DNA of 64,000 nucleotides from Streptomyces sp. NBC_00258 (lineage in GTDB: Bacteria; Actinomycetota; Actinomycetes; Streptomycetales; Streptomycetaceae): assembly GCF_036182465.1 (NCBI RefSeq), contig NZ_CP108081.1:2170001-2234000 (forward strand), given 5' to 3'. Position numbers and translations under genes: made by a program. This document shows, piece after piece, positions 34,901-41,737 of the stretch (its first letter is position 1; the number at the start of each line of letters is the position of its first letter). A model generated the notes under the pieces. It had not been told where the DNA came from. It did no database searches and was given only the letters and a program-made list of their open reading frames with translations.

Positions 34901-36169
34901 CTCGGCCTGGGACGGTCGTCCGCCCGCGATGATCGCGTGCGTGGGCCGCAGGTCCCGTACGGCTTCGAGCTGGGCGTTTCTGGTCTCCTCGGGTGCGAAG
35001 CCGAGCACGCCGACGCCCCAGGGCCGGCCGGCCACGGCGGCGCGGGTCTCCTCCAGGACGGTACGCGTCTGCTCACCGCTCGCGAGGGCCAGCGCGATGA
35101 ACGGCAGGGCGCCGTCCCCGGCGACGGCGGCGGCGAACCGCGCCTGGTCGCTGACCCGGGTCATCGGCCCCTGTGCGACGGGCACGCGCGTGCCGAGCGC
35201 CCGGCTCATCGGGGAACCGGGACGCAGCGCTCCGGCCGGTCCGTCATCGCGTACGGCGTCCCGTACGGAGGCGGTCAGGGCGCGGACCGTCCGGCCCGCG
35301 TCGCCCCAGCGCTCGGCGAAGCGGGCGGCGAGGAAGCCGTCCTGACCGACCGGCAGGAGCTGGGCACGCGGGTCCTGGGCACCCAGCATCCCCGACACGA
35401 GCAGCGGATCGCCGGCCGGGACGCGCGGGGCGTCCGGACCCCGGCGGTGCAGTACCCGGTGGCCGCCCACCACGACCGTCTCCGAACCGTCCATGGACCG
35501 CAGTGCCGCGGCCGCCGGCTCAGGAAGTCTCGCCTCGGCGAGCAGCGCCAGCTGGCTGTCCAGGACCACTCCGGCCGCCCCGCCGGCCACGGCGGCCGCC
35601 GCCGTACGGGGGCCGATGCCTCCGCAGGCCCATACGGGGAGGTCCACGCCGGGCTCGGCGAGCAGGTGCTGGAGCAGGACGAAGGTGCTGAGTTCACCGG
35701 TCCGGCCGCCGCTCTCGCCGCCACGGGCGATCAGGCCGTGCGCTCCGGCACCGACCGCCGCCAGAGCCTGCTCCAGGTCCGTGACCTCCACCAGGACCCG
35801 GTACGTCGCGGTGACCTCGTCGATCTGCCATGGCGAATCCGCGCCGAGGACGACGGTATGGAGGCCACCGTCGTCTCGCTTTCCCGGCTTTCCGGTGTTC
35901 TTTCCGGGCGCGAATTCTCCGGGATGGAGTTTCCCGGGATCGAGTTCTCCGGGAGCGATCCGGCAGTGCGCACCGACCCGCACTCCGAACGGTCCGGGCG
36001 CCCAGCGCCGGAGGGATGCCAGCGCCTCTCTGGCTCTTCGGTCACCGACCCCCAGGTCAAGTACGCCGAGGCCGCCCGCACGGCTGACTGCGGCGGCAAG
36101 CCTCGCTTCGGGTTCACCGAACGGGGTGATTCCAATGATCATGTCCTCGGCGCGCACAGCAGACGTCAT
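28988..36169 (-). CDS. Iterative synthase subunit 1: ER-KS-AT-ACP-KR (PUFA/hglE-like)
   Basis: A 2393-residue protein (ATG 36169, GGAG five bases before). The N-terminal 640 residues contain two nitronate-monooxygenase-like TIM barrels: a divergent one (about 8-255, ending VWACGGIGPRTAAAAVAGG) and a canonical FMN type (about 320-620, VPVAQGPMTRVSD, FEGSECGGHVGPR), together like PfaD enoyl reductase. Then KS (about 693-1130, Cys882 in VDAACASS, EAHGTGT, IGHTKCAAG), AT (about 1272-1580, Ser1368 in GHSYGE), one ACP (Ser1799 in SIDSIKRAEI, a PUFA-synthase-style motif) and KR (about 2105-2393, GGARGIT, GQVDYAAAND). With the next gene it gives every domain needed for repeated elongation and full or partial reduction. 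Confidence 0.9.
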   Translation of the reverse strand: MTSAVRAEDMIIGITPFGEPEARLAAAVSRAGGLGVLDLGVGDRRAREALASLRRWAPGPFGVRVGAHCRIAPGELDPGKLHPGEFAPGKNTGKPGKRDDGGLHTVVLGADSPWQIDEVTATYRVLVEVTDLEQALAAVGAGAHGLIARGGESGGRTGELSTFVLLQHLLAEPGVDLPVWACGGIGPRTAAAAVAGGAAGVVLDSQLALLAEARLPEPAAAALRSMDGSETVVVGGHRVLHRRGPDAPRVPAGDPLLVSGMLGAQDPRAQLLPVGQDGFLAARFAERWGDAGRTVRALTASVRDAVRDDGPAGALRPGSPMSRALGTRVPVAQGPMTRVSDQARFAAAVAGDGALPFIALALASGEQTRTVLEETRAAVAGRPWGVGVLGFAPEETRNAQLEAVRDLRPTHAIIAGGRPSQAEALDRAGISTFLHVPSPGLLRQFLDSGARRFVFEGSECGGHVGPRASFPLWEAQLAVLEDFLDGADAETAERVEVFFAGGVHDERSSAMVAALAAPLIARGAAVGVLMGTAYLFTDEAVECGAVQPLFQQQVLAATRTALLETAPGHATRCVPSPFSENYRQFEAELRERGVPERRIWEELERLNVGRLRIASKGTERDATGELTAVAEERQLSEGMFMAGEVAVLRSVTTTINALHGSVTTGAAGFLAARTALLRERLGMDAAEEPAAPEPLDVAVVGMACMFPGAPDLAAYWANILGGHDSVGEVPADRWDPAVHYSEDADGATPSKWGGFLPRIPFDPLRYGIPPTSLGSIEPVQLLALEAARRALEDAGYGERGRGFDRSRTSVVFGAEAGSDLSNAATLRAVLPSYYGDVPEGLDGQLPRLTEDSFPGMLANVISGRIANRLDLGGANYTVDAACASSLAAVDVACKELVGGTSDVVLCGGADLHNGINDYALFSSVHALSPTGRSRAFDSSADGIALGEGIACVVLKRLVDAERDGDRIYGVIKGVGSSSDGRSLGLTAPRPEGQRAALERAYRNAGISPADVGLVEAHGTGTVVGDRTELTILSEVFTEAGAKAGGCALGSVKSQIGHTKCAAGLAGLIKTVLSLYTGVKPPTLHMKRPNPAWREESSPFVFHARARPWAVPADERVAGLSAFGFGGTNFHVVLSAHSAAEPPAHGLNSWPAELFTFRGTDPAAARRAIEDVLKAAETDGLPWRLRDLALSASRRADARHEPVQVAVVAADVEGLTGQLRRALVGEHDPAGGIHLAEAGRAPADGSEQASSEAGQLQADAGQTPPGPRRPAPADGKVAFLFPGQGSQRPGMLADVFIAFPELQHYLHLGRDHADALYPPAAFDTAARDRRRAGITDTRVAQPALGIAGLAAHALLTAAGVRPDMAAGHSYGELVALCAAGAITPEALLELSAERAAAILSAVGDDPGTMAAVAAGAEDVERALSEAGAPATVVVANHNSPRQTVISGPTEAMATAVALLRAAGFGAERIPVACAFHSPVVAAGGERFADALSNRPVRPPEFPVWSNRTAAPYGDHADEIRAELAAQIGAPVGFVAQIEAMYEAGARIFVEAGPGSVLTRLVTQILGDRPHRTVACEPRHDSGLRGWLDALAQLAVAGLPVRTGWLFHGRDAVDATRTPQPKRPGWTVDGQLVRTAAGELLPGALAPARRVVETTVTTSHANHGEGVPADRDALIVEYLRTSREMVAAQRDVLLTYFGATAGQWIPAPVAPAGVGTHPQAVPAAELAMAQQPVPRPESESAPALAAAATLAPEAATETVTKAVTEADVLAVVLEIISERTGYPVDMIEPDLDLEADLSIDSIKRAEIAGELARRLGAGGGVDIAGLDDAELEDLARARTAASVTGWLAARLAGPAEPSGNTPSSTAPSASPTTTGQPEGVRNGTAVGRAEMPESVEVTGEAPKRFELRPVLLGQQDGDGSADPSAVLAGKRFVLLGDENEDVAREVRSRLAGHGADAVFLGPEHLLTEADGRVDGVLYLDSLADSSSPVLPHAFPVFQAALRRGPRWLLAARPADGNSPSLRPAGLHGLFRTVAREYPDTVARIVDLDDTTPAAVADALLAELLAPDPAPVVLRTAAGRHGLELVETPLGTLGTTGAGPAGDGAAEAAAIGLDRDSVVLLVGGARGITATFAAALAAASRCRVELLGRTPAPTGPEDPAIAAAADRAALRTALAARAGGGVTPADINREAELVLARREITATLAELTALGSTARYHCVDFREPDAALQAVKEIHAEHGRLDGVVYAAGVIEDRLITDKTVESFQRVYDTKTSGAETLLTALEEFPNGPAFAVLFGSISAVLGNRGQVDYAAANDALQSLGADWAARTGHRALTVHWGPWAPTGGHTGMVTPELGREYARRGIKLIDPEEGTAALLRELAWGDESAGAVVYTSSGW

Positions 36170-36976
36170 GATTCTCCGAAATAATCGGTGAGACTGCACG
36201 GTGGGGGGTGCCTGGAGACGACGAATTGGCCCACGCGGACATACACCGTTTACGCGGCGTCAAGGGAAACACCCGCGCGAAAACCAACCTGTTGGAAGCT
36301 AGCGCCAACTTACTCACGGGTCAACATCGCCCCGGCTTCGCGCTACACCGTGGAATCGATTCAGCCAGGCCCCGCCAAGCCTCAAGAACCAAAAACCCGG
36401 CCAATTGCAATCAGTCACTACGCTACTCGGACGACAGCGCCGCAAGTCCGCCAAAAGCAGCGTCATGATTCACTCCCGCGAAACACGGACTGCAGCACAA
36501 CGCCATTTTGTAAAATTCACATGTCCGCGCCAGAAGTCCTCGTCAAGCCTCACTCCGAAGATCCACACGTGGCGCGATGTCGAGAACCGAATCCCCACAC
36601 ATCTGACTCCATCACGGGACACCGCTCCGGCTCATTCGCGGGAATTTCCCTTTACTGAAGCCCTCCCCCGAACCGCCGACAGGATTTCACCTCTCGGCAA
36701 CCACAAGATGTTTCAGAAATCTCGGCGCCGACCACCGGGAGACGCACTTCGGATCAATCGGTCGAATCGCCCTCAAGAAGCCGATCGATCCGAGTCGGCC
36801 ACGACAATCCGGCCGGAGGCCCCGACCCACCACCACTCCCCCAACCCCGACTGTGATCTACACCGCAGAGGCAACCCCGCCGCCGACACCGACGTCTTGA
36901 TCGACAACGAGGTGGCGCGGCGGCGCCGGTGCCCCATCGACCCGAGACACATGGTTCAGGGTGGAAAACAGGGCAC
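36170..36976. other. AT-rich non-coding region between divergent transcription units
   Basis: About 800 bases that separate the synthase operon from the TPR gene. Base composition falls to roughly 48-55 percent GC in several 60-base stretches, against about 72 percent in the neighbouring genes. Open frames here lack codon bias and start signals. It must hold the operon promoter on the minus strand; TTGACG at 36270-36275 (minus) is a possible -35. No repeat or RNA gene was recognised. Confidence 0.65.
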
Positions 36977-37007
36977 TATACACATCGCGTATACACGCCA
37001 TGTATAC
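36977..37007 (+). promoter_or_regulatory. Three TATAC repeats at 13-bp spacing, probable operator
   Basis: TATAC occurs at 36977-36981, 36990-36994 and 37003-37007, each 13 bases apart. The last two sit in GTATAC-N7-GTATAC, a perfect 6-bp inverted repeat (36989-37007). They lie 55-85 bases before the TPR gene start and may bind a regulator of this gene pair. Confidence 0.55.
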
Positions 37008-37061
37008 CAGCGAAGTCAGGTCCGCCGCCCCATCCGAACACCGGCAGACCGAAAGGCACGC

Positions 37062-38174
37062 ATGTACGGCAAGGCATTCGCACCCGAGTACCAGGGTGCG
37101 CTCACCACCCTGTCCGTGAACTCCTCCCTGGTCGACGTACTGGCCGCGGGCACCGAGCAGTTGGCCGCCGCCGAGCGCGCCGGAGCACGGGGAGAGGTGG
37201 CGCGCTCGGGGCTCGCGGTCGCGGAGGCCCATCGGCGGCTCGGGCAGGTGGGCGACGCCGACCGCGCGTGGAAGGCGAGTTACCGTGCGGCCCGGGAGGC
37301 CGGGGACACCGCCGCGATGGCCTGGGCCCTGTGGAGCGGCGGCACACTGGCACGCCAGCGTGGTGCGTTCCCGCTCGCCTGGCGGCTGCTGGGGCTCGCG
37401 GCCGAGTTCGGCGAGCGCGGCGGCGACATAGTCGTACGCGGCTACTCGCTCGCCGGGATGGCGGAGACGGGCCGCATCCAGGGCGACTACGAGGCGGTCG
37501 GCGCGCTGCACGAACAGCTCCTGGCCGAGGCACGCAAGCGCGGCGAGGCGCGGCACACCGTGTGGGCCCTGGAGGGTATCGCGCAGATACACCGCAACAC
37601 CGGGTCGTACGACACGGCGTACGCGATGTTCGAGGAGGCCGCGGAGATCGCCGGACGGGCCGACGACCGGCGCGGTCACGCGTGGGCGCTGCGCGGCCTG
37701 GCCGACATCGTGTCCGTCCGCGACGGGGACGCCGAGCGCGCGCTCGCCCTGCTCGCCGAGGCCGAGGTGACCTGCCGGGAGATGAACCTGTCGAGCGCGC
37801 TGGCGTACAACCACAAGATGCGCGGCAACGTCCTCTACCGGGCCGGGCGTTACGCGGAGGCCCGGGACGTCTACACCCAGGCGCTGGCGGAGTTCCGGGC
37901 GATGAGCGAGCCCCGCGGGGAGGCGCTCTCCCGGCTCGGCCTCGCCAAGTCCCTCGCCCACCTGGGCCACGACCTCGCCGACACGGCCGCCGAACTGGCC
38001 GATCTCGCCAAGGTGTTGGAACGTATCGGCCTGCGGCACGCACGACAGATGGTGGCTCGCGCCCAGGCGGAGTTCGGCATCGTGGCGGATACGCACAGGG
38101 GTGCGGACACGGATACGGAGACTGATGCCGGCACCCCCGTGACGGCCCTCGCAGGCACGGCGGTTCGGCGATGA
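37062..38174 (+). CDS. Tetratricopeptide-repeat protein
   Basis: A 370-residue cytoplasmic protein starting at ATG 37062 (GAAAGG upstream); the open frame extends to 36405 but that part is AT-rich and not coding. It consists of about seven helix-turn-helix TPR units, e.g. GEVARSGLAVAEAHRRLGQ, HTVWALEGIAQIHRNTGSY, ALAYNHKMRGNVLYRAGRY. A Thr/Asp-rich tail follows. It overlaps the polyprenyl synthase gene as ATGA. It may scaffold that enzyme or the divergent synthase complex; no DNA-binding domain is visible. Confidence 0.82.
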   Translation: MYGKAFAPEYQGALTTLSVNSSLVDVLAAGTEQLAAAERAGARGEVARSGLAVAEAHRRLGQVGDADRAWKASYRAAREAGDTAAMAWALWSGGTLARQRGAFPLAWRLLGLAAEFGERGGDIVVRGYSLAGMAETGRIQGDYEAVGALHEQLLAEARKRGEARHTVWALEGIAQIHRNTGSYDTAYAMFEEAAEIAGRADDRRGHAWALRGLADIVSVRDGDAERALALLAEAEVTCREMNLSSALAYNHKMRGNVLYRAGRYAEARDVYTQALAEFRAMSEPRGEALSRLGLAKSLAHLGHDLADTAAELADLAKVLERIGLRHARQMVARAQAEFGIVADTHRGADTDTETDAGTPVTALAGTAVRR

Positions 38175-39247
38175 CGGTGACGACCTCCGTACTGCGTCCG
38201 CCCGTCTCGACCACGGCCGAAGCCGAGCGAGCCGTTCAACTCCTCGACCACAGCCGGGCGTTGGTGCGCCCCGCGCTGGCCGAGGCGGTGGGGCGGCTGC
38301 ACCCGTGGGTGGGTGAGATGGCGGCGTACTCCTTCGGCTGGTGCGAGGCCGGTGGCGCGCCATCCGCCGCGGCAGGCGGCAAGGGGCTGCGGCAGGCCTT
38401 GGCCGTCCTGGGCGCGGAGGCGGCCGGGGCGCCCTCGGGCGCGGGAGTGAGCGCGGCGGTCGCGGTGGAGCTGGTGCACACCTTCTCGTTGCTCCACGAC
38501 GACATCATGGACGGCGATGCGACCCGGCGTGGCCGCCCCACGGTCTGGAAGACGTACGGCACGGGCCCTGCCGTCCTCACGGGGGACGCGCTGTTCGCCC
38601 TGGCCGTGGAGACCCTGGCCGCCGCGCCCGGCGGCCACGTCCCGTCGGCCGTCCGTCACCTGTCCACCGCGCTCAACGATCTCGTGAGCGGTCAGGCCGA
38701 CGACCTGCTCTTCGAGTCCCGCCCCTGGACGGGTCCGGAGGCCGTCGGCCCCGACGAGTACCGGACGATGGCCGAGCACAAGACCGGCGCGCTGCTGGGC
38801 TGTGCCGCCGCCCTGGGTGCCGTACTCGCCGGAGCCCCGGCGGCGACGGTCTCCGCGCTCGACCGCGCCGGCCGTCATCTCGGCGTGGCCTTCCAGGTGA
38901 TCGACGACCTCCTGGGCATCTGGGGCGACCCCTCCGTCACGGGCAAGCCGGTCCATGCCGACCTGCGTCGGCGCAAGAAGACGTTCCCGGTTCTGGCGGT
39001 TCTCGACACCCCGTCCGTCGGCCGCCCCCTCGCCCGTCTTCTGGAGGGCGCCGAAGAACTCGACGACACGACCGCCCGCCGGGCCGCGGCCGTGATCGAG
39101 GAGGCCGGCGGCCGGAGCGCCGCGCTGGCGGAGGCCCGCCGTCACATCGCCCACGTCCACGCGTGCCTCGACAGCCTCCCCACGGCCCCGCACGCGGCCG
39201 ACGATCTGCGTGCGCTGCTGGCTTTCCTCGTACGTCGCGAGATGTGA
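38171..39247 (+). CDS. Polyprenyl diphosphate synthase
   Basis: A 358-residue trans-isoprenyl diphosphate synthase. The first Asp-rich motif is LLHDDIMDGD, with TRRGRPT following, and the second is FQVIDDLLGIWGD; GKGLR near the N-terminus binds the diphosphate. It condenses isopentenyl diphosphate with allylic diphosphates to C15-C20 or longer chains. The residues before the first motif (HTFSL) suggest a short-chain, GGPP-like product, but length cannot be fixed by eye. It is translationally coupled to the TPR gene and divergent from the lipid synthase operon; no terpene cyclase is adjacent. Confidence 0.87.
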   Translation: MTVTTSVLRPPVSTTAEAERAVQLLDHSRALVRPALAEAVGRLHPWVGEMAAYSFGWCEAGGAPSAAAGGKGLRQALAVLGAEAAGAPSGAGVSAAVAVELVHTFSLLHDDIMDGDATRRGRPTVWKTYGTGPAVLTGDALFALAVETLAAAPGGHVPSAVRHLSTALNDLVSGQADDLLFESRPWTGPEAVGPDEYRTMAEHKTGALLGCAAALGAVLAGAPAATVSALDRAGRHLGVAFQVIDDLLGIWGDPSVTGKPVHADLRRRKKTFPVLAVLDTPSVGRPLARLLEGAEELDDTTARRAAAVIEEAGGRSAALAEARRHIAHVHACLDSLPTAPHAADDLRALLAFLVRREM

Positions 39248-39281
39248 CCAACTCCTTTGTCACACCAGCCTCTTGACGCCG

Positions 39282-39328
39282 TAGAAAGCCCTTGCCACAC
39301 TCACCGCCCGCCATAGAAAACGCTTGCT
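39282..39328 (+). promoter_or_regulatory. Paired LacI-like operator candidates
   Basis: TAGAAAGCCCTTGCC (39282-39296) and TAGAAAACGCTTGCT (39314-39328) agree at 12 of 15 positions and are 32 bp, three helical turns, apart. Their GAAA-nCnCTTGC core resembles LacI-family sites in front of secreted carbohydrate-active enzymes. Confidence 0.5.
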
Positions 39329-39378
39329 GCGACGCTGTCGCGCGGGCGGCAGACCCCCACACAGGAGAAGAAGACGAG

Positions 39379-40608
39379 ATGGGACGCAGAGCCGCACCTC
39401 ACCTCATCCGCAGGACCACCAGGACCACCGAACCCCCCACGACCGCCGGGACCCGCGGGAGGCGGGCCGGCGTCACGGTCGCATGCGCGACCGCCCTGCT
39501 CACCGGGGCGGCCCTGCTCACGGCCCCCGCGAGCGCGGCCCCGCAACAGGCGGCGGCAGCGTGCGGCGAGGGTTCGTACCAGGCGGAAGCCGTACTGAAC
39601 GGCAGCACCTGGACCGCCCGGCGCGGCAGCAGTGTCACGTACACCGGCACCGACATGCGGGCCGCGATGCAGGCGGCCGTCAACAGCCTCACGGCGGGCC
39701 GCACTTCGAAGGAACGGGTCGTGGTGCGCGGCTCGGGCGCCATCGGTGCCGGTTCCCGGGTCTCCCTGCCGAGCTACACCGTGCTCGACGTGTGCGGCAC
39801 CATCAATGTCACCGGTTCGGGCTCCGGCGACCAGGCCCCGGTCTACGCACGCGGCGCCCGGGACATCGAGGTCCAGCACCTGAACCTCACCGGCACCCCG
39901 CTGTACGGCATCTTCATGCGCAACGTCACCAACGTCGTGCTCGGCCAGATCGACATGCGCCTCTCACGCGGTCTCGGCGTACGCATCGACAACCGCGGCG
40001 ACACCAGCCAGTGGACACGCAACGTCCGGATCGACAACGTGTACGTCTCCGGGGCGAGCAGCCACGCCGTGGAGACGTACGGGGTCGACGGCATCACCAT
40101 CGGCACGGTCACCGCGCGCAACGTGGGCGAGTCCGGTCTTCTGCTGAACCAGACCATCAACGCGACCGTCACGAAGGTCGACGCGGACGGCGCGGGCGCC
40201 GGTACGGGTTACGCGGCCTTCCGCATGGCCAACCGCAACGGCCGGATCGGCAGCGGCTACCCGACCAATGTGCGGGTCGGCGAGGTCGTCGCGCGCGGCG
40301 GCGGCCGGGGCGTCTTCTGCGTGTCCGAGAGCGGCGGCGCGACCATCGACCGCGTGACCATCTCCAACACGGGCAACAACGCGATCCTGATCGAGAACTG
40401 CTACAACGTGAACCTCGCCGCCCAGAGCGGCAGTGTCACGGGCGGCGGCGAGATCCGGCTGGCGGCACGCTCGGAGTTCCCGAACAACTCGGACATCACC
40501 GTCCAGAACCTGAGGGTGACCAACTCCTCCATCCGGGAGAGCCCTTGCGGTGACAACACCACGTTCCGCAACAACACCCTGGTCAACAGCTCCCAGAGCA
40601 TCTGCTGA
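39379..40608 (+). CDS. Secreted right-handed parallel beta-helix protein
   Basis: A 409-residue protein (ATG 39379). A long Arg/Thr-rich N-terminus with hydrophobic core VTVACATALLTGAALLTAPASA forms the signal peptide. The mature part is built of repeating beta-helix coils rich in Asn, Val and Gly (NVTNVVLGQIDMRLSRG, NVRIDNVYVSGASSHAVETY), as in GH28 polygalacturonases and pectate-lyase-like proteins. Cysteines near the ends may form disulfides. A polysaccharide target is likely, but the catalytic Asp set is not clear enough to name one. Confidence 0.78.
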   Translation: MGRRAAPHLIRRTTRTTEPPTTAGTRGRRAGVTVACATALLTGAALLTAPASAAPQQAAAACGEGSYQAEAVLNGSTWTARRGSSVTYTGTDMRAAMQAAVNSLTAGRTSKERVVVRGSGAIGAGSRVSLPSYTVLDVCGTINVTGSGSGDQAPVYARGARDIEVQHLNLTGTPLYGIFMRNVTNVVLGQIDMRLSRGLGVRIDNRGDTSQWTRNVRIDNVYVSGASSHAVETYGVDGITIGTVTARNVGESGLLLNQTINATVTKVDADGAGAGTGYAAFRMANRNGRIGSGYPTNVRVGEVVARGGGRGVFCVSESGGATIDRVTISNTGNNAILIENCYNVNLAAQSGSVTGGGEIRLAARSEFPNNSDITVQNLRVTNSSIRESPCGDNTTFRNNTLVNSSQSIC

Positions 40609-40625
40609 CGGGGTCGGTACGGCAG

Positions 40626-40727
40626 TCAGTACGGCAGGAGTCGGCCCGAGGGGGTCCTGCGGTCGATCGCCGTGCCGCGCGCGGTGGTCGTACGACGGGT
40701 GGGACGGATGCGGATCCGGCGGTTCAT
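40626..40727 (-). CDS. Possible 33-residue Arg-rich small protein
   Basis: ATG 40727 follows GAGGAGG at good spacing and opens a 34-codon frame ending in TGA at 40626. The peptide begins MNRRIRIRPTRRTTTARG and ends GRLLPY; about nine of 33 residues are Arg. It is too short for codon statistics to prove it, and its stop lies 17 bases from the end of the convergent beta-helix gene. The remaining bases to 40895 show no other gene. Confidence 0.4.
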   Translation of the reverse strand: MNRRIRIRPTRRTTTARGTAIDRRTPSGRLLPY

Positions 40728-40895
40728 GACGCCCTCCTCATTCCTGGTATCACCCAGCCTCCGCGCCGGCGCGGCCCCGCACATCGTGCGCATGGAGGCT
40801 TTCGCCCTGGTCCCGTGGCGGCACTCGCCGGGGGCGAGGTACTCCGGAGGAAGGAGGCGGCCCCCTACAGGCGCCCTCTCACCTGCGCACGGCCG

Positions 40896-41123
40896 TCAGG
40901 GGCGGCGCGGCTCCGGCCCCCAGTAGGAGGGACCCCCGCCGCGCCACTCGATGAGCGGTGACACGGCGACCTCGTTGTCGTCGAACTCCAGGCCCGCGCG
41001 GCGCAGGAACTCGACGACGTCCGGGAGGTTCATGGCGACACCGATCGGCTCGCCGTGGACCGTCACACGCCGGCCGGCTTCCTCCTGCGGCGGATGCACG
41101 ACCACTACGGGATGTTCCGACAT
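40896..41123 (-). CDS. Small conserved-type protein, unknown function
   Basis: A 75-residue protein starting at ATG 41123 behind GAGG; the upstream extension to 41219 is basic and unlikely. It begins MSEHPVVVVHPPQEEAGRRV and contains a hydrophilic region with NLPDVVEFLRRAGLEFDD, ending in a Gly/Trp-rich tail (SPLIEWRGGGPSYWGPE). The tail looks lineage-specific. No function assigned. Confidence 0.6.
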   Translation of the reverse strand: MSEHPVVVVHPPQEEAGRRVTVHGEPIGVAMNLPDVVEFLRRAGLEFDDNEVAVSPLIEWRGGGPSYWGPEPRRP

Positions 41124-41253
41124 GCCCTCAGCCTCACCCGGTCCGCCTCTGCGCGCATCCGGGGGCGGCCGCCGCTTCGCCGAGAACGACGTCGGCGTGC
41201 GCCTCCCCACGAGACGCACGCCGACGGACCGGGCCGTTCACTGCACGACGGCT

Positions 41254-41550
41254 CTACTCGACGGCCCCGACCAGTCCCATGGCGGGGGCGGCGAGGTCGG
41301 TCACCTGGTGGAGCTGCTCCAGCTGGTAGAGGCCGTTCAGCTCGTTGAGCTTGTCGAGCTGGTCGGAGACCCTCGGCATCTCGGCCTTGTGCTCAGCGGG
41401 AAGGTCGCTCACGGCGAGCGAGTCGAGCATCGCGATGGGATTCACCTTTCCCGTCTCCGGGGTGGTGGCAGCGCTCGCGGACGGTACGGCAAGGCCCGTG
41501 ACGCCGACGGCGAGGCCAACGGCGGCGACGATACGTCGTGTTGAGATCAT
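41254..41550 (-). CDS. Small secreted protein
   Basis: A 98-residue protein with a clear signal peptide (MISTRRIVAAVGLAVGVTG ending PSASA). The mature 70 residues are Leu-rich and helical, with a run of near-heptad leucines (LDKLNELNGLYQLEQLHQVT) and a hydrophobic end. It has no cysteines. It looks like the small secreted proteins common in Streptomyces; the role is unknown. Confidence 0.7.
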   Translation of the reverse strand: MISTRRIVAAVGLAVGVTGLAVPSASAATTPETGKVNPIAMLDSLAVSDLPAEHKAEMPRVSDQLDKLNELNGLYQLEQLHQVTDLAAPAMGLVGAVE

Positions 41551-41737
41551 GCCTTCAGCAACGGTGGCGGGCCGCCCGCGGACACGGCCGCGCCCGGCCC
41601 CTCACCCGACAGGCTCATCGTTCCGCCTGCGCTTGCCGTGACCGCCGCGCCGGAGGAGTCTCAGAGGGAGAGGCCCTCAAAGGCCCGCTCCATACCGGGC
41701 CGCGGCCTTCGCCAGTGGTCCACAAGGGAGGTCCATC

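Noticed and set aside
20551..36169. Calling the cluster an eicosapentaenoic acid synthase
   Set aside because: No tandem ACP array and no chain-length-factor KS are present, while glycosyl- and methyltransferases are; the product cannot be named.
36405..37061. An N-terminal extension of the TPR protein by 219 codons
   Set aside because: The stretch is AT-rich, lacks Streptomyces codon bias and contains the promoter-like TATAC repeats; a good start lies at 37062.
38171..39247. A terpene or carotenoid gene cluster
   Set aside because: Only a prenyl diphosphate synthase is present; no cyclase, phytoene synthase or desaturase adjoins it.
40672..40926. An 84-codon plus-strand ORF after the beta-helix gene
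   Set aside because: Arg/Pro-rich with no ribosome binding site or family features; it overlaps better-supported minus-strand small genes.
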